NCBI RefSeq assembly: GCF_049243985.1
Contig: NC_135373.1
Coordinates: 92,809,213 to 92,873,212, forward strand
Reading direction: 5' to 3'
From: Paroedura picta
Taxonomy: Eukaryota; Chordata; Lepidosauria; Squamata; Gekkonidae
DNA length: 64,000 nt
A program made the position numbers and the translations under genes. Within the stretch, counting starts at the first letter, position 1; each line of letters begins with the position of its first letter. The notes under the pieces were generated by a model. It was given only the letters and a program-made list of their open reading frames with translations, was not told the DNA's origin and made no database searches. Positions 46,965 to 58,339 of the stretch are shown here, piece after piece.

Positions 46965-48660
46965 TGTTCTTTGAATGCTTAAAAATTGTCCTTTCTATTG
47001 TTTTTGATTTGTTTTTTTAAAAGAGGCAACAGTTTTATGTCATGATCTTGAATGTAAATAAACGTACTTCCACATAAGTGTGCTTACAATGTTTAGTATT
47101 TGGAAGCTGGTCTTTATTGAGTAACATGACTAGTGACAACTGTAGTGCAATAGTGGTTATGCTAGCCAGAAAGGAAATGGGAATTCAAGAATGTTGACTG
47201 GCATGGTCTGATTCCTGCAGACCTTCTGTTGTGTAAAATTGCTATGTGGCAGAACCCGGGGGAATAGAGGTTGTGAGTTTTGTGTGTAAGGAGGAACAAG
47301 ATCTGTTTAGTTCTATCAGTCAACACTCTCTTCCAGAAGATGACCTATTGAACATTTCCAGGAATAGCTGTGCCAAGCCTGTCAACTGCTTTCTTGGAAA
47401 TACACTCAAGAAAAATGGCTTTGGGCCAACAGCGATGTACAGAAATCCCGGAGCTATAGTTAGATGGGGGAGACGGATGCCTTTCACAGCTGCTGTTTCA
47501 GAATGCAGAGCTGTAAGCTTTATAGGGATTATTGGATTTATTGGCAGTAAGTATTTTTAAAATCCTTTTTCACAGAAAGTTGATAATAACTACTGATTAA
47601 CAGCAGTAAGGAAGGAAAAGTAGAAATGAAATGTCATAATTATATATGAATGTGTTTAATTCTATTTAATGGGCCTTATTTGCTGTGTAGTAGAGACATT
47701 TTTGACATGGGCATATGAAATGAGAACAGGTGCTTGCTCACACCATGGTGCCCATGTGAAATTAAGACATATTTATGATTTGAGAAAATATGGGGAATCA
47801 GGAGAGCAACACAATACTCCCAGTGAGAGTTATTTATCCTTCTAAGCCCATTAGAGGCAATATTTAACATTACTGGGGGTTAGAGTTGTTGTGATTCTCT
47901 GGCATTGTACCCCTCACCCAAGGGATTCTCTCTGACAAATGTCAGGCCATTCAGTCCACTTTTTCTGTGCAGAGCAGGTTCAGGGAGGCATGCCGTTGGC
48001 ATGGAACTGTGTTTCCTTTTTCCTCAGTATATTCAAACAACAAGCCACAGGGGGAGATCTGTATTCTTTTACAAAAAATTGAATTGCAAAAGAGGACTGC
48101 TACATATTGAAGCCCCTGTAAAAGGGGTTTTGCTGCACCAGACTCCAATACTAGACTTTGGCCAGGATAGGATTAAAATGTTGATAGAATCACAAGAAAA
48201 TGCATGTGTGTGTGTGTGGGGGGGGATTGGTGTAACTCCCTTTGGCTAAATATTTCATTCTGAGGTAAAAATAGACTTATTCCAACCACTTTTCTTTACC
48301 CCTGAATAGATGTTGTCTTCCATTCGGGACTAACAGAAGGTCTGGGTCATGAATATTTTGTTTAGGGAAAGTGTGTCGCTGTATACTTTGACATGAAATT
48401 AAAGGTATATTGAGTTAGATGTCAGAAATATGATTCCCATCATTGATCTCTCAAAATACAGAGAAATCATTCCCAGATCTTTCTTTTTTATTCTCTGCTT
48501 TGCCCATATCATGAGGAGGAAGGGAGCACTATCCCTCTGAATCAGTGTGTCTTCTCTGCCTGTCCCAGAAGTTTGTGGAAGCAACACCTTTGGTATGTCT
48601 CCCATGGGTGTGTACTGCTTTTGGCATACCTTTACCTGTATCTTGCTCCATCTGGGAAAG
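46965..48660. other. Intergenic, unassigned
   Basis: Holds an open stretch 47246-47560 with GGCAGTAAGT at its end but no protein match, and a GT run near 48205-48228. Nothing supported as a gene. Confidence 0.35.
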
Positions 48661-48671
48661 CAGATTTTTCT

Positions 48672-48805
48672 TATGTGAGGCTGAGAGAGCTCTGTGAGAA
48701 CAGTGACTGACCCAATGTCATACAGTTGGCTTCTTGTGGAGGAGTGGTGAATCAAACACCATTCTTCATATCAGAATTCACTGCTCTTTAACCTCTACAC
48801 CAGAC
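48672..48805 (-). mobile_element. tRNA-derived SINE fragment, minus strand
   Basis: GTGAGGCTGAGAGAGCTCTG body and reversed head AGTGGTGAATCAAACACC / CTTTAACCTCTACACCAGAC. Left part missing. Confidence 0.65.
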
Positions 48806-48992
48806 TAGATGTGATTGAGGGGGGGTACCTTGCTCTATACAACACAAGTTCATATGCACAGCCATCAGCCATCACCTACACGTGGGAAATTTCATGTTCA
48901 TTTTCTTTTATGGCAAACAGGCACCTTAGTTTTGCCGTGCAAAAACATCTGTCAGTACATGTCTCATTTTCCACAGCTAAAACACAAACACA

Positions 48993-49875
48993 TCTGTACA
49001 CCGCCCGTGGCGCCGCGGGCACCACGGACTAAATAAAACTGTAAGCCCTCCTGGGGTGGGATGTGTCCGGGATGAGGAAGGGTCCGGATTGGACCCTTCC
49101 TCATGACAGACAATCAGAGGGACTGGTCCCTCTGATTCCCAGCAATTGTGAGGCGCGCGCAGCGCGGCTCGCAGTTGCTCCCAGCCTGACGCGGCGAGAG
49201 GCGCTTTGCTGGCAGGGAGCCCCCGCGGCTGCCGGGGGCTCCCTGCTTCCTCCATTGATGGCGGCTCTTCCGGCGCCAACAATCATGGCGCCATCGTCGA
49301 TCGCGTCGTCGCCGCCGCCGATCTGGGACCTTGCTTCAGGCCGCCAGGAGCGCGGCTTCCGGGGGCTCCCTGCTTCCTCCGTTGATGGCGGCTCTTCCGG
49401 CGCCAACAGTCATGGCGCCATCGTCGATCGCGTCGCCGCTGCCGCCGCCGCCCACATCTGATGTGGAACCTCGCGTCAGGCCGCCGGGCAGGGAGCCCCC
49501 GGCAGTCGCGCAGAGCAGTGGCGCCGGAAGAGCCGCCATCAACGGAGGAAGCGGCACCGCAATCCCAGGCGGCGCTCGCCCAGCGAACAGCAGAGCCTGG
49601 GCCGCGATCGCCGCTGGGCCCATGCTTCTCCGCGCCGCGAAGCCGCAGCAGCAGCAGCAACTCCCCTGCCAGCGCCACGGGCCGCCGAAGAGCCACTTCA
49701 GGAGCCGGCGAAGAGCAGCCGGCAGGAGCCGCGGACGTGCGCTGAGGAGCTCAACCCGCAGCCGCGGAGCCACCGAGGAGTCGCTGCCCTCTTCCAGGTA
49801 GCCTTCCATCCCTTGCTCTCGCCGCTGCCTGCTAGAGCCCATTGTATAAAGAATACAATGGGCTTTTTTTACTAG
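48993..49875 (+). mobile_element. Helitron H1, non-autonomous, GC-rich
   Basis: Complete 883-bp Helitron. It starts TCTGTACACCGCC after an A and ends with a hairpin (GCCCATTGTAT/ATACAATGGGC, 49837-49863), a short T-rich spacer and CTAG (49872-49875) before a T, so insertion was between A and T as in rolling-circle elements. Near the 5' end are two perfect hairpins at 49072-49104 and 49112-49137. Inside are a 127-bp tandem repeat beginning at 49234 and 49361 and an inverted piece of it near 49519-49548. No replicase or helicase coding; the open frames reflect high GC. Confidence 0.88.
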
Positions 49876-50340
49876 TTTATAATAATAAGTAGCCTTTGAC
49901 TGAAGAGGAAGTGGAGGAAACTGATCTTGTATGAAGCACACAAAAGGAACTGAGAAGCAGTATCATGGCTACAGAGTTGAACGAGGGTTAAGGTAATCCA
50001 GATTCCGGTCTTGTTTGCCATGAAACTTGTTGAGTCACCTGGGACCAGTCACTCTCTGTCAGCATAACTGCCTTCACTGGAAAGTTAAAATGGCCCAGGT
50101 GAGTCGATCTGTGGGATAGAAACCAGTGCCAAAGGGCAAACCTGTCTTCGACCTGGCCAGCAGAACTAACGACTTACTCATTGCCATCTCCAGCACGGTT
50201 AGTGGAAACAGGAGACCACAAGTGAGCAGACACAGCTGAACTTAGTGGCCACTGAGGTACCCATAGAACTGCTGGGGTTTGGATCTACTTGCTCCTGCCT
50301 GCTAGCAGCTCTCCAGGATACTGGCTCACCGGAAGCTAGA

Positions 50341-50552
50341 GTAGCCAGCTCTGGGCTGGGGAATACCTGGAGATTTTGAGGGTGGAGCAAGAGGAGGGTG
50401 GATTTTGGGGAGGGGAGGGGTTTCAATGGGGTGCAATGACATACAGCTCACTTTCCAATGGGGCCATTTTCTCTAGGTGAACTGATCTCTCGCCTAGAGA
50501 TGGATTGTAATATCAGGAGATCTCCAGCCACCACCTGGAAGTTGACAACTCT
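50341..50552 (-). repeat. MITE-like repeat (TTGCCAGC family), minus strand
   Basis: GTAGCCAGCTCTGGGCTGGG, ATACCTGGAGATTTTGAGGG, GCCATTTTCTCTAGGTGAAC, CACCTGGAAGTTGACAAC. Confidence 0.75.
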
Positions 50553-51181
50553 ACGAGGAATATTCATTCAAAGTGTATGTCTTTGTTTGTTTGATTGTTT
50601 GTTGTATTTATATACCACCCTCCTCTGAGGCTCAGGGAAGTTTATTTTACTTTAATTTAGTTTATAGTCTGCCTTTCTCACTGAGACTCAAGGTGGATTT
50701 CTATTGCATATATAACAGTATAATCTTCCTGCATATGATTACTTTTCTCCTCCTGAATCATGTAATTTTATGAAGTTCTTATTTATGGTACCACAAATTA
50801 ATGAGCCTGTATTCTTTAAAAAAAACCACTTTAGATTTGTCCTCTACATTGATCAGAACTTAATATGATATGCTGTCATATTCACAATTTGTGGAACAAA
50901 TAGTAATTGGGTAGCAGGTTACTCTAGAGATTATTCATTTTCCACAGCTGAATTTTCTTTTTTTATGACCCGTAATGAGATTTTAATTAAAAAAAAACTG
51001 CATTGGCTTTCAGAACAATTATATGAGCACATTGTGCTCTAAATACCTCATAAGTATCTGTCTGAGGACACTCTGATAAATGAGGTGGATTTTTAAAAAT
51101 GTGCATGGAACTGAAACAACAAAACAAGCAATCTAATGGGAAAAACACTTCAGGCTTTTGAACGGCTTATGTGATTTATTA

Positions 51182-52169
51182 TCTTTAAACCGCTCCTGCG
51201 GAGCAGATTAAATAAAAGGGCAAGGGCTGGCTGGAAGGAGTTAGGGCGGTCCCTGTCTGGGATCAAAACTCGGAGGGCCCAATCAAAACTGATTGGGCCC
51301 TCCGACTGTCCATCCAGGGCTATCCACTGGCGGCTTGGCCCAGCCTCGCCCGGCTGCCAGAGGACTCACCTCGCTGAAGGACAAGCAGCCTTACAACACA
51401 GTGAGTCCTCACGGCGCCCTCCCCTCGCCCTAGGGAAAGGAGAAGGGATGCCGTGTCTTCGACGCGCCGTCCCTGCTCCTTTCCCGCCCCCCACAAATGC
51501 TCGCTAACACTCCCAACTACCCCCCTCGCCCCACAGACCGCTTCCTGCCACGCTGCCGCTTGCTACACAACACGCACACACACACACACGCGCCTTGGAG
51601 ACTATCCCCCCTCGCCCCCAATACCCCTTCCCGTGCCGCCACTGCCTACGCAACACATGGATGCACACACACACTCCCACCCACCCATCGAACAATAACC
51701 CCCCTCGCCCCTCAGACCCCTTCCCGCCATGCTGCCACGCCAAGACGCCCCGACAGGCACCGGACCCATTTCGCCCCGCCGCCGTCCTCGCCCTTCCCAC
51801 CCCCTTTCCGGATATCCCTCCAGCACTGTGGCTAGGCCGTGCAGCCCACGCGGCCCCAGCCATGGCGCTAGACTGAGCTAGGCATGCACGGACTCTCGCG
51901 CATGCCTTGTTCCCCTGCCCAGCGTAGGATAGCCACAGGACTGCCCCACCCCCCTCCACCACGCATGCGCAGCCTCCTGTGCATGCGTTTCCCCTGTCCC
52001 AGTCGCCCGCGCCGGACCCCCAACCCCCCCGGCAAGCCGTGCCACTTCCTGCCCTTTCCCCACTGGGACTTCGCCACCAAACATCCGCCAACCCCCGCCT
52101 ATGAGCGGGGCCACGCCACTGCCCGACGCCCCTACTCTGCCCATTTTTAAAAATGGGCTTTATTACTAG
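51182..52169 (+). mobile_element. Helitron H2, non-autonomous, GC-rich
   Basis: Complete 988-bp element: TCTTTAAACCGCTCC start after A, 3' hairpin GCCCATTTTT/AAAAATGGGC (52139-52158), CTAG 52166-52169 before T. A 16-bp perfect stem with loop AAAC lies at 51270-51305. The body holds CpG-rich and C-rich tracts with short CA repeats (51577-51592) and no recognisable gene. Confidence 0.87.
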
Positions 52170-52789
52170 TTATATATATTCTCGTAACCTTCTAATGCCT
52201 ACTAAAGTTTGGACTTAGAACCATGGACATATAGGAACTTTTCAGGTAGTGATTGTTTTGAACAATTCTTCTATTTCAGTCATAAACATTCAGATGATCA
52301 TGCGCTGTCTGTACCTTCCCTACTATCAATGAAGAGCATCATCATCAACGTATCTAATTCTCTAGATGGCCCTATTTGTGGATACTTAAATCCAGAGACC
52401 AAGGCCACGGACTGACAAGACACGTCTTTTGGCAAAGATTTCAGGTGTGGAGCAAAATCTGAAGTCTAAGAAATACATTGGTGAATTAAAACCTCCTAAA
52501 ATGATAGAATCAGCTTTAAGCAACTGAATGATCTCAGTGGCCACTGCTAACAACCATAACAATATTACCTGCCACCAAACTTTATTTTCTCTCGGTAAAA
52601 TAAAGGGGCAGGGCCCTTTCCAGGCCCATAACATGAGGGATAAAGTTGTATTTTGTGACATCTCATGCGACAATTCCCATACTGAATGTAGCTGGTCTTC
52701 AGTGGCAACCCTTTCAACCTGATCTATGAGGATTTAAACCTGATACCTATTTCCTCCTCCAAATTCCAGAGAATGGCTTTATCTACTGT

Positions 52790-52935
52790 CTCAAAGGTTG
52801 TAGATACAGATAGAACAATCATTCTGCAGATAGAATAACAAAGAAGCAAGGCCTTTCTCTATACTCATATGGAGGTTATGAACTAAAGCCACCAGAGTTA
52901 TCTCTGTCCCACAATCCAGCCTGAAACCAGACTGA
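52790..52935 (-). mobile_element. LINE 3' fragment, probably L2
   Basis: CAAAGGTTGTAGATACAGA, CAGAGTTATCTCTGTCCCAC, CAGCCTGAAACCAGACTG resemble an interior piece of an L2-type LINE 3' region. Weak. Confidence 0.4.
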
Positions 52936-52959
52936 AAAGGGACCAGATAACATGAAATG

Positions 52960-53262
52960 AAATGAATAATTAAACTGTGGAATTCACTGCTAGTGGAAGT
53001 CATGATGGCCACAAGCATCAATAGCTTTAAAATGATTAGTGGGGGACAATGGTTACCAGCTATGGTGACTAAAGTGAACCTCCATCAGCAAACCTCTGAA
53101 GACAAGTTCTGGGAGGCCACAACAGGAGATGGCTGGGGTCTCTGTGCCTTGTCCACTTGGACCTTCAGGGTAGGTCTTTGGCTGCTGTGTAAAACAGGAT
53201 ACTGGACTAGGAGGACCATTGGTCCTACCCAGGAAGCTCTTCTTATTCTCTTAAAATGCAGA
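52960..53262 (+). mobile_element. CR1-like LINE 3' end, plus strand
   Basis: TGTGGAATTCACTGC, AGTCATGATGGCCACAAGC, ACTGGACTAGGAGGACCATT, ending GCTCTTCTTATTCTCTTA; the plus-strand relative of 33945-34265. Confidence 0.8.
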
Positions 53263-54320
53263 TTCAAACTGGAGATCACACCCTCTCCCATCCATGGTTG
53301 TTGGGGGTAGGACTGGAGATTCCAGAGCTCATAGGAAAAATGTAACACAGACATACGTTGATCACCTTGAGGCTTTGGAAATTATTGGAATTGCCAAACA
53401 TCTGTTTCAATATTTTTCTTGCTGCAAAAAGGGGAGAATTTCTTGAACGAAGAGTGGAAGGAATAAGAGTGAGTTTTCCCCCATTATTTTAGCTCTCTGT
53501 TTCAACAGGAAAGCTCCATGCTGGGAAGAACTAAATGAAAACAGTGTGGGTTTGCCATTTGTTTCCCTCCCTGAAAAGTAAAATGGCCTCCTTGCCATCA
53601 GAGCATGAGGATGCTCAATATGACTCACAGCGCTTACTGGATGGCCTACAGCTCCCACTTGAAAAGTCTTTTCACCATGGTGGAAAAATAATTGAAAGCA
53701 CAGAAGGAGGCAGCGTTTACATTCCTGATCTTTCACTGGGCTTTCCAAATATTTTTCATGCAGCCTGTGGCTGGATAATATCTAAAAATAACCGTGGATA
53801 TTACTTGGCATGTTTCTTGGTCTAATAAGAAAGAAATCAAAGGGATGTCATTGGTAGACTTATCAAGCTGTAATAGGTTATATTTTTAATCTCATGCAGC
53901 AGAATATTTAAGTATCTGTGCAATTTTGAAATGTTCATTATCCATATTTGTATTCCTTAAGTTACAGTGAGCAAAAGAGAACATCTGTGTGTCAAGTAGC
54001 AATGCATGCTTCCTTCTGAAAGGAAGACATGTAATTCAAAACACAGAGAAAAGGATGGATGTGCATGCTGTTAAACTGCTGTCATCAAATGTCCATTGCT
54101 TCCTTGTACACTCATTTACTGCAACTAGTCTGTAACTGAATTGATCAGTCTCTAGAAATATAATTCTACAAAATGTGGGTTAGGCCTTCCCATTGCCAAT
54201 AGTTACAGTTTTTCTCATTCATTTGCTATATGTGCCTTCCTGTTTGTACAACTGTTTATGACACCTCAGCTGAATAGCCGTTAAGATCCAACTATAGGTT
54301 ACATTGTCTTTCCCAGGGTC
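53263..54320. other. Intergenic, unassigned
   Basis: AT-rich DNA between a CR1 end and the hAT element at 54329. No gene recognised. Confidence 0.4.
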
Positions 54321-54328
54321 CACCAGAA

Positions 54329-54677
54329 CAGTGGTCCCCAACCCCAAGGTCCGTGGATCAGTTGGTACCGGGCCGCGGCTCCTCCGCATCCTCCTTCCTG
54401 GCTGCTGCCTCGGGGGCTGCCCTGCCACTCTGCCGTCAGCTCACCTTTGGTGCTCTCCAGCGGCCACCATGGCTGGGGCTCCCCCTCGGCGTGGCACTGC
54501 GCAGCTGCTGCTGGCAGCGCCCCCCAGCGGGCGGTGGGAAGTCAGGGGCGCCAGCAGGAAAGCAAGTGGAGCAGGGGCTCAGGTGGCAGCGACATCCCTC
54601 GGCAAAAGACTACCCCCCCCCCGGCCTCAGTAAAATTGTTGACTGGTCCCCGGTGATAAAAAGGTTGGGGACCACTG
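54329..54677. mobile_element. hAT non-autonomous element with GC-rich core
   Basis: 349 bp with inverted ends CAGTGGTCCCCAACC / GGTTGGGGACCACTG and an 8-bp target duplication CACCAGAA (54321-54328, 54678-54685). The core (54378-54610) is GC-rich and unlike the AT-rich surroundings; the ends resemble common vertebrate hAT MITEs. Open frames across the core are compositional. Confidence 0.9.
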
Positions 54678-55178
54678 CACCAGAAGAACTATTCAATAAG
54701 GCATGCCTTTCAAGTTCCACACTCAGAACTTTACCCCCAGGAGCCCATGTATATTGCTATGGTGCTTTTTGTCTGAGGGATATGGAGGCAATCAACACAG
54801 GTAAAGAAAAACAGATTTGATTAAGTAGTTTAAGAGGTCTACAGAAGAGGAGAGTTTGAAGTTCCAAATATAACATTATCAAGTGGATATTTTGATCTAG
54901 ATTGTGGACTGGATTAAAAATCCAATATAAAGAATAGTAAAACTTGAATCAGGAGATCTAGATGAAGGTCTATTTATTAATAAAGAAATAAACCAAATTA
55001 TTATAGCACAACAAAGGAATCATATAATTACATTTTGAAAACATGGTTTATATGTCAGAAAACACTGAGTTCTCAAAATTTGCTCATGATAAGAACTGAA
55101 AACTTATACCCACACAATTGATTATAAAATTCAAATAATATAATTCATAAATAATATATATAATTCATTCATGAATTA

Positions 55179-56978
55179 TCTGTAAACCGCCCGTGGCGCT
55201 GCGGGCGCCACGGACTAAATAAAACAGTAAGGGGTCCTGAGGCGGGATGAGTCCGGGATGAGGAAGGGTCCACATTGGACCCTTCCTCATGACAGACAAT
55301 CGGAGGGACCAATCGGCAGGCGCAAAGCGCCTGCCGATTGGTCCCTCCGATTCCCAGCCCCAGGAACTGCGAGCCGCGCGCAGCGCGGCTCGCAGTTGCT
55401 CCCAGCCTGACGCGGCGAGAGGCGCAAAGCGCCTCTCGCCGCGTCAGGCCGCCTGAGGGAGACCCCGGCAGTCCTCGAAGAAAAAAAAACACCCGCCGCT
55501 CGGACCGCCGCCTGGGGGGACTCCCGGACTACAAAACCAAACAAAAACAGAGACCCGCCGCTCGGGCCGCTGCCTGGGGGGACTCCCGGACTAAAAAAAA
55601 CCCCAAAAAAGAGACCCGCCGCTCGGGCCGCCGCCTGGGGGGACTCCCGCACTAAAAAAAACCCAAACAAAGAGACCCGCCGCTCGGGCCGCCGCCTGGG
55701 GGGACTCCCGCACTAAAAAAAACCCAAACAAAGAGACCCGCCGCTCGGGCCGCCGCCTGGGGGGACTCCCGCACTAAAAAAAACCCCAAAAAAGAGACCC
55801 GCCGCTCGGGCTGCCGCCTGGGGGGACTCCCGGACTAAAAAAAACCCCAAAAAAGAGACCCGCCGCTCGGGCCGCCGCCTGGGGGGACTCCCAGACTAAA
55901 AAAAAAACCAAACAAAGGGAGCCCTAGGGAGCCCTCGGCGGCCATCGCGCCCAGCGCGGCCACCGGGCCCTCCCTCGGGATAATCCTCCCTGGACGGCTT
56001 CACGCAGCGCCGCAGGACGGAGCCCTTCGCCTTGCCCGCCCACGTCGCTGCTTCTTCCCTTCATGCTGTGACTGTGTCCTGCCGTTGACTGTGTCCTCGC
56101 GTAGCTCTCCATTTGCAGATGGGCCTCCACGTTCTACCGCCTTCCGAGGCCGGGGGAAAGGACTTCGCCTAACCCTTTTTCCTTGCAACCCCTCCCCTCC
56201 CCTCCCCTCCCCTCCCCAATTGCTCTCGCTGTCCCTGAACGCCTGGGCTCCAGCCAGGAAACCGAGCCGTCAGGCCGCCGCCCGAGGGAACCCCCGGCGG
56301 TCGCGCGCAGCGCCGCCACCGGGCCCTCCCTCGGGAGAAGCCTCCCTGGACGGCTTCACGCAGCGCCGCAGGACGGAGCCCTTCGCCTGGCCCGCCCACG
56401 TGGCGGCTTCTTCCCTTCATGCTCTCGCTGTCCCTGAACACCTGGGCTTCGCTTCTTACCAAGTGCAGTGCCAGGGGCAGCAGTAGGAAGAAAAGCCATA
56501 GGTAGAGATGAAAGCTGTAAATTGGCCTCCCGCGCCGGCCAGCCTCACGGTGAAGCTCCCCGCGATCGGCAGAGTGGACCGCAGCCAGGAAACCAAGCCG
56601 CGCCGCCCGCCCTGGCCAGCGGAGCTAGGTGGCTGTCGCCTCCCCGCTCTCCCGACGCTAGAAATCCACCACCGAGCTTCCCTGGCGCCTCCCGCAGCTC
56701 CATTGCCTTGCCCTTTAAACAGAGAAGCCGGCTCGCCAGGGCTTTCAAGAGAAGCCTCCCTGGCTGGCTTTAGCTTCTAACACTGGATGGCGCCCGGAGA
56801 ACCCTCGCCAAGATGGCTGCCGCCGCCGGGCTGGCACACTGGGGCTCTGCAGCGTTCTCCCGCATGCTGCGGGCGCCTCACCCGGACAAGCCCTGAAGAC
56901 GTCCACTCCCACGGAGCCGACACAAGGTCAGTCTAGCGCCCATTTTATTACGAAATATAAAATGGGCTTATTTTCTAG
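55179..56978 (+). mobile_element. Helitron H3, large non-autonomous copy with hairpin array and minisatellite
   Basis: Complete 1800-bp element: TCTGTAAACCGCC start after A, 3' hairpin 56938-56967 (GCCCATTTTA/TAAAATGGGC), CTAG 56975-56978 before T. From the 5' end it holds four perfect hairpins (55258-55290, 55298-55352, 55365-55397, 55405-55449), a 61-bp minisatellite (55492-55919), a segment of about 129 bp repeated 356 bases apart (55946-56074 and 56302-56430), and promoter-like GC-rich DNA with AAGATGGC at 56811. No transposition protein is encoded. A 19-bp AT-rich string occurs on both sides (55135-55153 and 56980-56998), not adjacent to the left end, so it is not a target duplication. 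Confidence 0.88.
55492..55919 (+). repeat. 61-bp GC-rich minisatellite inside Helitron H3
   Basis: Seven units starting near 55492, 55554, 55615, 55676, 55737, 55798 and 55859, each CCCGCCGCTCGGGCCGCCGC, CTGGGGGGACTCCCG, then an A-rich spacer. Units are highly alike, and CTGGGGGGACTCCC is itself close to a palindrome. Confidence 0.95.
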
Positions 56979-57000
56979 TAATAATATAATTCATAAATTG

Positions 57001-57099
57001 TGGTTCGCCGCATCAGGTCGCCGGCCACAGCGCGCGACTGCCAGGGGCTCCCTGGCCTAGCGCCCGCTGTATTTTTAGTACAGCGGGCTTGATTACTAG
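57001..57099 (+). mobile_element. Helitron H4, 5'-truncated 3' end
   Basis: The last ~100 bp of a related Helitron: hairpin GCCCGCTGTA/TACAGCGGGC (57062-57087), then TTGATTA and CTAG 57096-57099 before T. The left boundary is approximate. It lies only 22 bases after H3. Confidence 0.78.
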
Positions 57100-58339
57100 T
57101 TACTACATATTCCACATTATGTATTTTGTCATTTCTACGTACTAGCCACAGCTTCAATACACACAAAGCACAAAAAAAAGTCTATCTCACAATGAGGCAT
57201 ATAAGATTTTTTGGTGAAAATCTATTTCTTTATGCCTTTATAATCAAAACGTTCTCATTCTGCTTCTGCACTGTAGTAATAAGTGTATATGAAGTGTACA
57301 TGAATTGCAATATATTTATATACAATTTTAAAACTGTTTCATATACTGTCTTCTGCTTACATAATAAACACTCCATCTCTCCTCAAAATCGATTTGTTTC
57401 TCGAATAAGTTGTTGATTTTGCCACTAGTGCATAATCAAACAAGAAGATAAGGACTGACACTTGCTGTACAATAAATTAAAATTCTAGAAATTTTTTTGC
57501 CTTGCTGGGAGCGGTGGTATATAAAACAAACAAACAAACAAATATTGCATGTATCAGCCAGGTCAAAATGCCAAAACGAGTTTCTGGATTCAAATGACTT
57601 GTTTTCAATTCCTTCATCAGTCGCGTTGCCTAGATACAAATGAACTCATGAATATACAATATTTTCCCATAAGTCAAAATGATATTTACAAAATATGTCT
57701 CATACCTTTTTAATGGTTTCAAGTTTTCACAATGTAGCATTCTTTATTTAATAAACACCTTATGGAGAAAAGAACTAATATTCAAAAACCATATATAAAT
57801 TTTCAAAATATAATTTACATTAGTGTTTCAAGTCATTATAAGTTATGGAAGTTACCTCTAAGTATCCCCTCAGACACAGGCTCATCACATTGATGGAAGT
57901 CCCTATAGTGGTCATCACTGTAATGAGACCTCATAGAATATTCACAGTGTGACCCCCCCCCCCAAAAAAAAATGCTGTTACCAAAACTAGCAGGTACAAA
58001 ATTATAAGAAACAGGCTAAATCCCAGGCTGAATTTAGACCATTTGGGGACATAGTATCCAATGAAAATATCCAAAGACATTCTCTTTGAAGAAACCTACA
58101 TTGCAGGTCAATTCTCTGGTGCGTTTTCTTGGAGATTTGTTCTATACCAAAAAACTGCAAATCATTTAAAGAGTGACCAGTCTTTTCCCAGGGTTCCATA
58201 GGGGGTGCTTCAATGATATGATTTTTAATGTAGGAAATATGTTCTATAATTCTTATTTTCAAGGGGTGTAAAGACATCTAAATGGATACCTGATAGTGCA
58301 TATGATGTTTTTTTGATAGCGCACATATGATGTTTCTTT
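57100..58339. other. Intergenic, AT-rich, between Helitrons
   Basis: Only an L2-type tail with CAAA repeats and a C/A homopolymer pair at 57953-57972. A near-duplicate string GCATATGATGTTT / CACATATGATGTTT sits beside the truncated end of H5. Confidence 0.4.
57500..57545 (+). repeat. L2-type 3' tail with CAAA repeats
   Basis: TTGCTGGGAGCGGTGGTATA followed by AAACAAACAAACAAACAAA. Confidence 0.5.

Noticed and set aside
47246-47560. 104-codon open frame ending at a GTAAGT donor-like site
   Set aside because: No family recognised, no matching acceptor in frame, length within chance for this window.
49331-49941. Long open frames on both strands of the GC-rich region (up to 201 codons)
   Set aside because: They lie wholly within Helitron H1, overlap in opposite strands, are Ala/Arg/Pro/Ser-rich and show no domain. 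High GC removes stop codons.
51504-52091. 195-codon minus-strand open frame
   Set aside because: Inside Helitron H2, composition-driven, Gly/Ala/Arg-rich with no recognisable domain, and overlapped by similar frames on the other strand.
55492-55919. CRISPR-like array
   Set aside because: Contiguous 61-bp tandem units with no variable spacers, inside a eukaryotic transposon.
55190-56900. CpG island as first exon or promoter of the next gene (PLXNC1 in mammals)
   Set aside because: The bounds coincide with Helitron termini, and no semaphorin-domain or signal-peptide coding was found.
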